A stretch of 64,000 bases of DNA, from contig CALHDG010000034.1 of assembly GCA_938023075.1 (NCBI GenBank), positions 37,518-101,517 of the forward strand, written 5' to 3'. The position numbers were made by a program, and so were the translations under genes. Source of the stretch: an uncultured Chitinophagales bacterium (lineage in GTDB: Bacteria > Bacteroidota > Bacteroidia > Chitinophagales > JAHDHT01). Position 1 is the stretch's first letter, and every line of letters begins with the position of its first letter. Below are positions 44,852-54,100 of this stretch, one piece after another. A model generated the notes under the pieces. The model was not told the DNA's origin. It worked only from the letters and a program-made list of their open reading frames with translations, and searched no databases.

Positions 44852-46111
44852 TTATTCTTCAATTTTATATTCTTTAATCTTTCGGTAAAGCGTCCGTTCA
44901 GAAATACCCAAATCTAAAGCGGCATCTCTCCGTTTACCTTTGTGTTTTGCAAGTGCTTTTCTTATCAATTCTTGTTCTTTATCATCAATAGAAAGCGATT
45001 CTTCCACCTCTTCGTGTTGCTGAACCTCAGGCTTTTGTATAATAACCGGATTATTTGCCGTATTAATTCGAACGGCATGCTGATCTAAAAAAGCAGCCTC
45101 CCTTACATTTTCGCTCGCATATTGAACCGCAAATTCACGAGCCAAATCGGTTTGTTCAACTTTATCATTACCACTTTGTACTATCTGATATAAAATTTTC
45201 TTTAGATCATTGATGTCATTTTTCATATCAAACATAATCTTGTACAACAGTTCTCTTTCCGAATAAGAATCGCCTCCATTAGATTGCCCGTTTCCATTTT
45301 CAATCAATGCCGGTAAACGACTCGCTCTTGACTTTGGCAAAAAGCCCAACAACACTTCTTTGGTCACTATATTATCCATCGACAATACCGAAACTTGCTC
45401 GGCAATATTTTTCAACTCTCTAACATTACCGGGCCAATGATAACTCATCAATAATTGTTGCGCTTCTTCATCTAACCTAACTGTGTCTGTTCTATACTTA
45501 TTGCTAAAGTCAGCCGCAAACTTTCTGAATAACAAGCTAATGTCTTCCGGTCGTTCACGCAAAGGAGGCACTTTTATGGGCACCGTACCAAGCCGGTAAT
45601 ATAAATCCTCTCTAAATTTACCGTGTTTAATATCTTGAAACAAATCTTTATTGGTAGCCGCCACTAAGCGCACATCCGTTTTTAAAACTTTTGATGAGCC
45701 AACTTTTATAAACTCGCCGGTTTCTAAAACCCGCAATAATCTTGCTTGCGTTCCCAACGGTATTTCACCAACTTCATCTAAAAACAAGGTGCCTTTGTCA
45801 GCCGTTTCAAAATAGCCTTTGCGTTTATCGCTTGCCCCGGTAAAGGCACCTTTTTCGTGTCCAAACAATTCACTGTCAATCGTTCCTTCAGGTATAGCAC
45901 CACTATTTACCGCAATAAAAGCATTGTGCTTTCGCGGACTTAAGGAATGGATAATTTGCGAAAACACCTCCTTCCCTGCCCCACTCTCTCCGGTTATTAA
46001 AACCGTTAAATTGGTGGGTGCTACCCGCATAGCCACCTTAAGCGCATTGTTGTAGGCATCAGAATTTCCGATGATGCCAAACCGTTGCTTTATTGATTTT
46101 AAATCGCTGAT
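44852..46111 (-). CDS. Sigma-54-interacting Fis-type transcriptional regulator with no canonical start for its N-terminus
   Basis: The AAA+ activator of sigma-54 RNA polymerase has Walker A GESGAGKE, the GAFTGA loop, Walker B LFLDEVGEIP, the arginine-finger region FREDLYYRLGTVPI and the C-terminal Fis-like HTH RKALAKHKGKRRDAALDLGISERTLYRKIKEY. There is no response-regulator receiver. The first canonical start is GTG 46036, but the frame is open to 46135 and encodes ISDLKSIKQRFGIIGNSDAY.., the conserved N-terminus of this family. Only ATC (46111), ATT or ATA codons are available there. I place the start at ATC 46111 by alignment. Repeat copy D lies just upstream. Confidence 0.85.
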   Translation of the reverse strand: MSDLKSIKQRFGIIGNSDAYNNALKVAMRVAPTNLTVLITGESGAGKEVFSQIIHSLSPRKHNAFIAVNSGAIPEGTIDSELFGHEKGAFTGASDKRKGYFETADKGTLFLDEVGEIPLGTQARLLRVLETGEFIKVGSSKVLKTDVRLVAATNKDLFQDIKHGKFREDLYYRLGTVPIKVPPLRERPEDISLLFRKFAADFSNKYRTDTVRLDEEAQQLLMSYHWPGNVRELKNIAEQVSVLSMDNIVTKEVLLGFLPKSRASRLPALIENGNGQSNGGDSYSERELLYKIMFDMKNDINDLKKILYQIVQSGNDKVEQTDLAREFAVQYASENVREAAFLDQHAVRINTANNPVIIQKPEVQQHEEVEESLSIDDKEQELIRKALAKHKGKRRDAALDLGISERTLYRKIKEYKIEE

Positions 46112-46150
46112 CTTTTTAAATTTATTGATAATTAATTAATAAATTTGTAA

Positions 46151-46280
46151 TTTTTTTTTGAAGCGAAACAGCATTACTCGCAATAAGGGCAGTCCCGCTT
46201 TCCGCTCAAATGTTGCTCCACTTCGTTCCACAACATAACCGCTGCAATCGGGGCTAGTTTGCTAACTTCGCTTCTTCGTA
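46151..46280 (-). repeat. Dispersed intergenic repeat, copy D
   Basis: Nine T and GAAGCGAAAC through CAATCGGGGCTAGTTTGC; the reverse complement aligns with copies A-C. Its stem reads ATGTTG/CAACAT where the others have ATGCTG/CAGCAT, so both strands of the stem changed together. It begins 13 bases upstream of the stop that closes the sigma-54 regulator frame. Confidence 0.8.
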
Positions 46281-46383
46281 AACCATATTGATCAATTAAT
46301 AATTAAACAACATTCATTATTCGTTAATCGATATTCGATATTCATTAAATAATCATCCAAAAAATATCGAATATTGAATATTG

Positions 46384-46405
46384 AACACCCAACACCCAAC
46401 ACCCA
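46384..46405. repeat. Short heptamer tandem repeat
   Basis: AACACCC occurs three times in tandem, flanked by ATATCGAATATTGAATATT and its partial inverted copy TCGATATTCGATATTCATT at about 46328. The rest of the 370-base gap (46136-46502) contains repeat D and no gene. Confidence 0.6.
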
Positions 46406-46502
46406 ATTTAGAATGACGAATTTATCTATTCAAAAAACAACACACAATTCAACATTTTCCTGAACAAATAAATTTGGTCTAAAAAATTATTTAGGCAAAA
46501 TT

Positions 46503-46910
46503 TTAATGCTTAGGAGTCTCTTGTTCTTTAGTTGTTCCACTTTTCTTGTTTTTTATTCTTCCGGTTCTCCGCTTCAACATGCCTTTTTCTAATTTAATCT
46601 GGTCGAAAAGAGCTCTTAACTCTTCTGCAATTTCTTCAGGTGGATAGCCAAGTAATCCATTGGCTACCATTTTTTCTGCCTCTATAAACAAATTGGCATT
46701 CAAAGCTAACGAACCTGCACTTCTATAAAGTATTGACCGTGAAGGTTCATTTTTTTTATCAATTGGAATTAAATCTGCTGCTTTTTTTTCTAACTCATAT
46801 GCCTTGTAAAATTCCTCAATAGATCGATCTGTCATGCCTTCTTTTTTAAGTGTAAAAGCAAGTTCAGCAATTTCTAATGCGCTGTTATGTAAAGATTTAA
46901 CGCTTTTCAT
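46503..46910 (-). CDS. Small helical TPR-like protein, second gene of a two-gene cassette
   Basis: The protein has 135 aa and is all-helical with TPR-like helices: ALEIAELAFTLKKEGMTDRSIEEFYKAYELEKKAADLI, and SILYRSAGSLALNANLFIEAEKMVANGLLGYPPEEIAEEL. A basic tail (LKRRTGRIKNKKSG) could contact nucleic acid or membrane. Its ATG overlaps the upstream gene stop by four bases, so the pair is translationally coupled. I cannot name the family. It lies between miaB and the sigma-54 regulator, which are usually adjacent. Confidence 0.65.
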   Translation of the reverse strand: MKSVKSLHNSALEIAELAFTLKKEGMTDRSIEEFYKAYELEKKAADLIPIDKKNEPSRSILYRSAGSLALNANLFIEAEKMVANGLLGYPPEEIAEELRALFDQIKLEKGMLKRRTGRIKNKKSGTTKEQETPKH

Positions 46911-47437
46911 CTTTTTATTAAAGTCGCTTTAGGTGATTGAAATTCAATAACCGCAATATATGCTGGAATATTCGTATTGTCGGATTGTTCAGTTTGTTTT
47001 TTCTTCTTTCTTATTCTACGTCTGTAATCACTATCATTTTTATACAGCAATCCCGATATTTCTAATCTTGCTGAGTTTTGGAACGGCAAAATTGAATCTT
47101 TTTCTGACAACCAATAATCTATACCACTTCCTTTAGCCGAACGTTGAACAATTTTATAATTGGTTAAATAAGAAACCAATAAGACTGCAATACCTTCGGC
47201 TCCTTTTTCTGTTACCTCTTGAAGATCTTTCCACGTATTTCTCATCTTTAAGGTAATCTTATTCTTCCAATTAAGCATAAAATCAATCTTATTTTGCCCT
47301 TCAACTTTTAAATTAACAGGGCTTTTATGTTGATGATAATCTAAACAAATTAAGGTCGCCTCCAACCTTGTTTCTCCCCAACTTTTTGTTAAACCCGGAA
47401 CTTCCTTTTTTATGTCATTTAACTTAATAGACCTCAT
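46907..47437 (-). CDS. Uncharacterised protein, first gene of a two-gene cassette
   Basis: The protein has 176 aa. It contains GLTKSWGETRLEATLICLDYHQH, a segment RNTWKDLQEVTEKGAEGIAVLLVSYLTNYKIVQRSAKGSGIDYWL and a C-terminal PAYIAVIEFQSPKATLIKR. The pattern AKGSGIDYWL..SARLEISGLL looks conserved and enzyme-like or nuclease-like, but I cannot assign it. It starts 25 bases after miaB and is coupled to the TPR-like gene by a 4-base overlap. The pair may be a mobile accessory module. Confidence 0.6.
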   Translation of the reverse strand: MRSIKLNDIKKEVPGLTKSWGETRLEATLICLDYHQHKSPVNLKVEGQNKIDFMLNWKNKITLKMRNTWKDLQEVTEKGAEGIAVLLVSYLTNYKIVQRSAKGSGIDYWLSEKDSILPFQNSARLEISGLLYKNDSDYRRRIRKKKKQTEQSDNTNIPAYIAVIEFQSPKATLIKR

Positions 47438-47462
47438 ATTTCATTGATTCGATCTTGAGTCG

Positions 47463-48896
47463 TTACACGATCACCCCTTTCAAGGTAGCTGCACTGCACT
47501 CCGTAATTTTTACGTTAACATAATTACCCGGCTTCGAATCTCCTTTCGGGAAAATCACCATTTTATTTTGATCGTTTCTTCCACACATATCCTCTTCCGA
47601 TCGCTTCGACGTTTTTTCTACCAATACCTTCACGATCTTACCAATATCTTGTTTATTTTTTTCTAAAGAATGTTTCATTTGCAAAGCAATTATTGCTTGC
47701 AACCGCTTCTTTTTGGTCGCTAAAGGTATGTCGTCTTCATATTTTCGGGCAGCCAAGGTGCCGGGGCGTTCTGAATAGAAAAACATGTACGCCAAATCAT
47801 ATTTCACCAATTCCATAATACTTAAAGTATCTTGATGTTCTTCTTCGGTTTCGCTACAAAAGCCGGTAATAACATCGGTTGAAATACCACAATCGGGTAT
47901 AATTCGATTAATCGCCTCAATCCTATTCATATACCATTCCCGGTCATAAGTACGATTCATTTTTTCTAAAATTCGGGAGTTGCCCGATTGAACCGGCAAA
48001 TGAATATAATTGCAAATGTTTTCGTATCTCGCCATAGTATGCAACACATCATCTAACATATCTTTAGGGTGTGAAGTCGAAAAACGTACTCTCAACAAAG
48101 GATCAACTTCGGCAACCATGGCGAGCAATTGCGCAAAAGAGATGTTTTCTTCTTGCTCGTTTTTCCATCTATAAGAATCTACATTTTGTCCTAACAAAGT
48201 AACCTCTCTATATCCTCTGTTAAATAAATCTTGCGCTTCTTTAACAATGGTTAACGCATTGCGACTGCGTTCTCTGCCCCTAGTAAACGGAACTACGCAA
48301 AACGAACACATATTATCGCAACCCCGCATAATAGAGATAAAGGCACTCACTCCATTTACATCTAACCTTACCGGGCTAATATCCGCATAGGTCTCTTCTC
48401 TACTTAACAAAACATTTACTGCTTTTTGCCCACCTTCCGCTTCGGCAATTAAAGTAGGCAACGATCTATAAGCATCCGGACCACAAACAATATCTACCAA
48501 TTGTTCTTGTTCTAACAATTTATCTTTTAGACGTTCTGCCATACAACCCAACACGCCAATTATAGCAGATGGATTGGCTTTTTTAATATGATGAAAATCT
48601 TTTAACCGGTTACGAACCCGGTCTTCCGCATTTTCACGGATAGAACAAGTATTCATAAAAATCATGTCGGCAGATTTATAATCTTTATTAAGCCGATACC
48701 CTTGTTCGCCCAAAACAGAAGCTACAATTTCACTATCACTAAAATTCATTTGGCAACCATAACTTTCAATGTAAAAGGTTTTGCCATTATGTACTTCCTG
48801 CTTAATCGCTACATTTTCAAGCACTTCGCCTTGTCTATTTTCTTCTAAGGGAATATTAACAGAAGTTCTGTCTTTTACCAAACTGTTTTCACTCAT
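47463..48896 (-). CDS. miaB: tRNA-2-methylthio-N6-dimethylallyladenosine synthase MiaB
   Basis: This radical-SAM enzyme adds methylthio to i6A37 of tRNAs reading UNN codons. The N-terminal UPF0004 domain has [30 protein letters not shown] and [11 protein letters not shown] (three cluster Cys). The radical-SAM motif CDNMCSFC (CxxxCxxC) is in [27 protein letters not shown]-terminal TRAM domain follows ([30 protein letters not shown]). Length is 477 aa. A TATCTTTG -7 element lies 18 bases upstream of the ATG. Confidence 0.96.
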   Translation of the reverse strand: MSENSLVKDRTSVNIPLEENRQGEVLENVAIKQEVHNGKTFYIESYGCQMNFSDSEIVASVLGEQGYRLNKDYKSADMIFMNTCSIRENAEDRVRNRLKDFHHIKKANPSAIIGVLGCMAERLKDKLLEQEQLVDIVCGPDAYRSLPTLIAEAEGGQKAVNVLLSREETYADISPVRLDVNGVSAFISIMRGCDNMCSFCVVPFTRGRERSRNALTIVKEAQDLFNRGYREVTLLGQNVDSYRWKNEQEENISFAQLLAMVAEVDPLLRVRFSTSHPKDMLDDVLHTMARYENICNYIHLPVQSGNSRILEKMNRTYDREWYMNRIEAINRIIPDCGISTDVITGFCSETEEEHQDTLSIMELVKYDLAYMFFYSERPGTLAARKYEDDIPLATKKKRLQAIIALQMKHSLEKNKQDIGKIVKVLVEKTSKRSEEDMCGRNDQNKMVIFPKGDSKPGNYVNVKITECSAATLKGVIV

Positions 48897-48913
48897 TTGT
48901 TCACTGTAAGTTG

Positions 48914-48921
48914 CAAAGATA
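48914..48921 (-). promoter_or_regulatory. -7 element TATCTTTG ahead of miaB
   Basis: On the minus strand TATCTTTG fits TAnnTTTG exactly, 17 bases before the miaB ATG. It probably drives miaB and the cassette behind it. Confidence 0.55.
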
Positions 48922-49055
48922 CTAAAAATTGTGAGACACTGACAGATTGGCAGCTATAAGAAATGTGAAAATTACAAAACCTATTTCTAAGTGTTAAAAG
49001 GGAATGGTAAAATAAAATAATTTGACGTAGTATGCTTTTGAGTATGTATTCAAAA

Positions 49056-49889
49056 TCAATAAACCCGCTTACCCATTGAAGCCTTAATGTATAAGTTAGG
49101 ATAGATAAAATGATTATTATTAGATGGCATAATAGGAAGCATAATAGGCACTCTTTTATAATAGGCATTAACCATAATACCAAATTCAACAGCTTGTACT
49201 AAGTCATCAAAAACAGCAAAGTCAATATTAAAACCTATTTTACCTTGTAAACCAGGATAGAGCTTAATTTCCGTCCAACCTAATCGTGCCGGACCACGAC
49301 TAATTAAACGGTCAGGCGGATCTAAAAATAAATCTGCTGTTTTGTCTTCATATTTGATAGGCAGCGGATTATTACAATTACTAAATTCATTGCAATAAGC
49401 CAAATAGTAAGGTTTTACTATACCTAATGACACCCCATAGCTATATAACCAAGATAGTTCTACACCATTTTTTCTGCCTTTATCGGCAATTAGATTCATT
49501 TGTCCACGGGCAGCATTAATGGTATAAAAACTGTTGATCTTACCAAAAACATAAGGCTTTTGATCGCTTAAAAAATTGGCTCCAAAACCTGTTCTATTTT
49601 TGTATTGTTTCGGATGTTTAATATTCATAATATCGAAGCGTAAAAACTTGCGCTTATAATAATTTGTGGTGTTAATGTAATCTGCACTAATGCCAAAGCC
49701 ATTGCCATGTAATTGAACACCATAACTAGTTGCTTTGCGATAGATCAGTTTTGTTCTTTCTTGCTGAAGTAAACCAACTTCATCATTTTTTGGAGGATCT
49801 GCATAAGTAACAATTGTACCAATTAGCAAAAAGGCACAAAAGCATAGGATATGTAATTTAAAATGCATAGATTTGATTAGATCACTCAT
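49056..49889 (-). CDS. Predicted outer-membrane beta-barrel protein
   Basis: The protein has 277 aa with an N-terminal signal peptide (core LHILCFCAFLLIGTIV, cleavage near TYA-DP). The mature chain is made of alternating strands, such as TSYGVQLHGNGFGISADYINTTNYYKRKFLRFDIMN and IKLYPGLQGKIGFNIDFAVFDD, with a final IYPNLYIKASMGKRVY strand. Several OMP-type Tyr/Phe girdles are visible. ATG at residue 8 (MHFKLHIL) is an equally good start. It is divergent from osmC. No specific family recognised. Confidence 0.65.
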   Translation of the reverse strand: MSDLIKSMHFKLHILCFCAFLLIGTIVTYADPPKNDEVGLLQQERTKLIYRKATSYGVQLHGNGFGISADYINTTNYYKRKFLRFDIMNIKHPKQYKNRTGFGANFLSDQKPYVFGKINSFYTINAARGQMNLIADKGRKNGVELSWLYSYGVSLGIVKPYYLAYCNEFSNCNNPLPIKYEDKTADLFLDPPDRLISRGPARLGWTEIKLYPGLQGKIGFNIDFAVFDDLVQAVEFGIMVNAYYKRVPIMLPIMPSNNNHFIYPNLYIKASMGKRVY

Positions 49890-49922
49890 TTAAAACTTCT
49901 AAGTTAAATAAAAATTTTGTAA

Positions 49923-50324
49923 ATGACTTCAATTGTTGATTATAAAGGCAAATTGCGGACAGTTTCTACGCACGTAAAATCTGGCGAACAAATTATTACC
50001 GACGCACCGGTTGATAACAATGGCAAAGGTGAAGCATTTTCGCCTACCGATATGGTTGCCAATAGTGTTGCCACTTGCATGTTAACCGTTATGGGTATAG
50101 CTGCTGAAAAGAAAGATATTAGTATTGAAGGGGCTAAGGCAGAAGTAGAAAAAATAATGGCCTCAAACCCAAGAAGAATTGCGGCTATAAATGTAAAGGT
50201 TACCATGCCTCAAATTCCTTATGAAAATGCCCACAAAAAACTATTGGAAAAAGTTGCCGGAACTTGCCCGGTTTTGCAAAGCATTCATCCAGAAATTAAG
50301 AAGAAATTGGAGTTTGTTTGGTAA
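49923..50324 (+). CDS. OsmC/Ohr-family thiol peroxidase-like protein
   Basis: The protein has 133 aa. OsmC-family proteins reduce organic hydroperoxides through two Cys. Here Cys52 is in VANSVATCMLTVMG and Cys115 in VAGTCPVLQSIHP, spaced as in the family. The N-terminal beta-rich part (DYKGKLRTVSTHVKSGEQIITDAP) and NPRRIAAINVKVTMP also fit. It is convergent with ytxJ; the two stops are almost adjacent (50324/50326). A thiol-redox theme with the neighbouring YtxJ is suggestive. Confidence 0.88.
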   Translation: MTSIVDYKGKLRTVSTHVKSGEQIITDAPVDNNGKGEAFSPTDMVANSVATCMLTVMGIAAEKKDISIEGAKAEVEKIMASNPRRIAAINVKVTMPQIPYENAHKKLLEKVAGTCPVLQSIHPEIKKKLEFVW

Positions 50325-50325
50325 A

Positions 50326-50664
50326 TTATAAATCCAAACCCTTCTTAATGTCATCTACTTTAATGGCATGATGCGAGGCATCCATCACTACTTCACCATC
50401 TTTTAAAAGCAAAACCTGTGGCGATTGATGATAAATACCGGTAGCTTCTGCAATGTAATTAGATACTGAACGGTAGGTCAATAAATCCAAATAATGAACA
50501 TCTAATGAAGCTGAATCAATATCCCATGATTGTTCTAATTGAGCTTTCATCATAGCCGAAATACCACAACTAGTGCTGTGCTTAAAAATCAATTGTGGCT
50601 TTTCAACAGAACCTTGTATGATACGATCAACTTGATCAATATCGCTTAATGCTATCCAATTCAT
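50326..50664 (-). CDS. ytxJ: Bacillithiol-system redox-active protein YtxJ (monothiol thioredoxin-like)
   Basis: The thioredoxin-like fold has a single active Cys33 in IFKHSTSCGISAMMKAQLE, the YtxJ signature, then LDVHYLDLLTYRSVSNYIAEATGIYHQSPQVLLLKDGEVVMDASHHAI. The family is linked to bacillithiol, the low-molecular-weight thiol of many Bacteroidota and Firmicutes. The ORF track begins at 50730, but those codons overlap another gene in a different frame (50669-50815). ATG 50664 (MNWIALSDIDQVDRII) is therefore taken as the start. Confidence 0.88.
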   Translation of the reverse strand: MNWIALSDIDQVDRIIQGSVEKPQLIFKHSTSCGISAMMKAQLEQSWDIDSASLDVHYLDLLTYRSVSNYIAEATGIYHQSPQVLLLKDGEVVMDASHHAIKVDDIKKGLDL

Positions 50665-50668
50665 CAAA

Positions 50669-50815
50669 CTAACAGTGGCTATCTTGTTGACTAACTTCTT
50701 GATCGTTTTGTATTTGGTTTGGGCAACCATATCGATGACACGAAGTTAAACTTACCGAAATAAAGGCAACTAACATCAATAAGGCAGACCACTTTTTTAC
50801 ATTCTTTTTACTCAT
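50669..50815 (-). CDS. 48-residue lipoprotein upstream of ytxJ (not in the ORF track)
   Basis: An ATG at 50815 opens MSKKNVKKWSALLMLVAFIS followed by VSLTSCHRYGCPNQIQNDQE, and the frame stops at 50669. It has a basic N-region, a hydrophobic core and a lipobox LTSC, so the mature lipoprotein is about 22 residues and Cys- and His-containing. The stop is 4 bases before the ytxJ ATG, which implies coupling. Function unknown; short lipoproteins with a YGCP motif are, in my recollection, common in Bacteroidota. Confidence 0.7.
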   Translation of the reverse strand: MSKKNVKKWSALLMLVAFISVSLTSCHRYGCPNQIQNDQEVSQQDSHC

Positions 50816-51134
50816 AGTATTTACTTTTTTTAAAGTGTATTATATTGACTGTTTTTCTATGAAAAGATAACATCTTAATTATCGAACCACAATAATAATG
50901 CTAAACTACCAAAAGCTAAACATTATTGTTAACCAACGGATAATTTGTTAAAAAAATGAAGAACAAAGCACAATTAAAGGTCATTTATAGTAACTTGAAA
51001 GATGATAAAATATGATTAACCTCGTGAATTATTTTTTAATTTTGTTAATACCCTTCTATTTTTAACATATTTTTATAGATATTTGTTAGTGATTAGAATC
51101 AAATCACACATTATTTTTAATCACATTTAATTAT
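50816..51134. other. Divergent intergenic region, no gene seen
   Basis: AT-rich spacer between the small lipoprotein gene and the second Cys-rich T9SS gene. It must hold promoters for both, but I find only weak matches (for example ATATTTG near 51081 without a good spacer partner). No hairpin of note. Confidence 0.4.
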
Positions 51135-54100
51135 ATGAATAATTTCAACCTTAATAAAGGTATACCCTTTTGCTTTCTTCTGCTTTTTTTAGCAACTAGT
51201 AAAAATGCAGACGCTTATTCTGCAGGACCGCCCAACGGCTATACAGGACAACCTCCAGAGCGTTCCACCTGTGCATTGTCCCGAGCATGCCATATTGCAG
51301 ATCTTAGTGATGCTGCGGGAATTGAAATCAGCTTAAAAGACAATCCAGAAATATTTGTTAGTGGCCAAACCTATGAAGTGACGGTGAAGGTATCTGATCC
51401 CATAGCGGATTGTTTTGGTTTTCAAATAGGCGTTCAATTTGAGGCAGACCGTTCCAATGCAGGAGACTTTACTTTACCGGCAGGAGCGGAAGGTTACATA
51501 AAAACCAATACGGGTTCTTATCAATATATTGAACACAACACACCCAGTTCAAGCGGTACATGGAATTTTGAATGGACTGCACCAAGTGACAATAGAGGCT
51601 CAAATATTATTTTTTACGCTGCCGGTATTGCAGCTATGTGCGATGGAGACCCTAATACTGATGCAACTTATTTGACTACCAAAATGCTTTCTTCCTCATG
51701 TGGTGGTATTTCTATTAATGAAAATGTTAATGGATACGTAATTGATGCCTTTTGCGATTTTACTGAAATAGAGCCAAGAGTAGCACTTAATCTAGAATCT
51801 ATTACCGGAGGTTCAGGTTCGTATACAATAGAAACTTTTGGAAATAGTTCGGTCAGTAATGCTAATGTAAGTGAAAATGAACCGTTTACTTACTTTTTTA
51901 GTGAAGATGATGCGCTACAAAATACAGTTGGTTTTGAAGTGAAAGATGGTTCAGGCAGTGTTTGCCGCTTAGATGAGGAAACAATATCAGGCTTAATTGG
52001 TTTTATAGCCTTATGCAATCGTCCTTGTACAGCTCCAATTGAGGTAAGCTTTCAACAAGGCGTGGTTGATGAGTTTAATTGTAATGGAAGCACTGAAATT
52101 AGTATTGATGTGAGTAATATCGAAGGTGGAACAGGACAATATTATTTAAGCACCTTAGGCTTTGGAACGCTTTCAAATGAAGTGGTTTCTTCTCGAGGTT
52201 TTACCTATTCTTTTAACTTAGAAGAGGCATCCGGTGAAACTATTGGTTTCATCATTAATGATCAAAATGGTTGCGTTCAGCAATTTGATTATACCCAAAA
52301 TTTTCCATACGATGAATTACTCAGTTTATGCTCAGCTACTTGCACTTCTAATATAGAAATTACCGTTGCAGGTGGCTTAGATGAACCCATAATTGGCTGC
52401 GATAATACCAATCCTACCGATGTACTTTATTCAATTAATGTAGAATCAATAATTGGCGGCAATGGAAACTATGAAGTACTAACCTTAGGTGGTTTGGTTA
52501 GCCCACAAAGTTTTAGAATTGAAGATGGCTTCTATTATATTTTTACTCAACAAATTGTTGATGATGAAGCCGCCATATTTAATATTACGGATAATGAATT
52601 TTGCAACCAGGAGTTTAATTTTACTGATTATTTTAGTTCGCTAGCTTTAGAAGAATTATGTGAATGTTCAATTGAAGGATGTTTAGATGAAACTGCTTGT
52701 AATTATAACCCAATGGCTTGTATAGACGATGGAAGTTGTTTAGCGACAGGTTGTGACCCTGGTTGTACAGATATTTGTGCACCCAATTACAACCCACAGG
52801 CTGATGAAGATGATGGAAGCTGTGAAACCTATGATACCACTTGCAATAGCGATTGTTTGCTTGCAGATATTGAAAGTTGGGATGCTGATATTTGTACCTG
52901 TGTACCTGTTGCCGAAAGTATAATCGGTTGTACTAATGTTTATGCCAGCAACTATAACCCTAACGCTACTTGTGATGATGGCAGTTGTAATTTTACCGGT
53001 TGTACCGATAAGTGTGCCCCCAACTACAACCCTGATGTAGTTGAAGACGATGGAAGCTGTGATACTTATGATACAACGTGCAATAACGATTGTACTTTGG
53101 GCAATTTAGAGATTTGGGACGCAAATGCTTGCCGTTGCGCACTTGCCTCACAAAGCATAGTAGGTTGTACAAATGTTACCGCATTAAACTACAACCCCCT
53201 TGCAAACTGCAACGATGACAGTTGCTTTTTTAACGAATTGACCGGATGTACCGATCCTTGTTCGGCAAATTATAATCCTGATGTAACCTTAGATGATGGA
53301 ACCTGTGAAGCCTACAACAGCACCTGTAACACCAATTGTGCCTATGGAGATATTGAAGCTTGGGACCCCGTTAATTGCGAATGTGTAGTAGTTGATATTT
53401 GTACCGAAACCTGTGATGCTAGTGCCGGAGAATTGCGTCCTATACAGTTTGATACTTTTTGTACTTTATCTGCTATGGTTACCTTACCAGTGCAGTTTGG
53501 CTATAATATAAATTTAGAATATATCTTCTTAATCACCAATGAAAATTTGGATATTGTAGCGCAGTCCAGCGGTTTCAGAACTGATTTAACTGGTTTAGCA
53601 CCTGGTAAATATTGTATCTATGGTATGTCGTATGATAGTGATAATGCCCCTGATTTAACTGTTAGTAATGTTGAAAATATAATTATGCAAAGTTCAGCTT
53701 GTTTTAGTATTACACGAGATTGTATTCTTTTAACTATTCAATCAGAAGCGGAAGTTAATCCTTTTGCGCCCCTTAGTTCAACAGATACGATCTTTTTATG
53801 CACCGGTTATACCGTTCCTATTGATTTTTGTATTGATATTCAAGATGAAGATGGGGGGCAACCTTTTTTGGTAGACATTATTTCATTTTGCAACCCTAGC
53901 ATTGAAGGAGATAGTTGTGTCCATTATCCTCCTTTACCTGGTTTGTTGCCTGGTGATACCGAAATAATATCTCTAATTTATTGTGATGATGACTGTCCTC
54001 AATTATGCGACACTAGCTATGCGGCTATTTCTATATTAGATGATTGTAACAATTTTATGCAACCCGATACCACAGATATGACCATAAATTGCCTTGTAGA

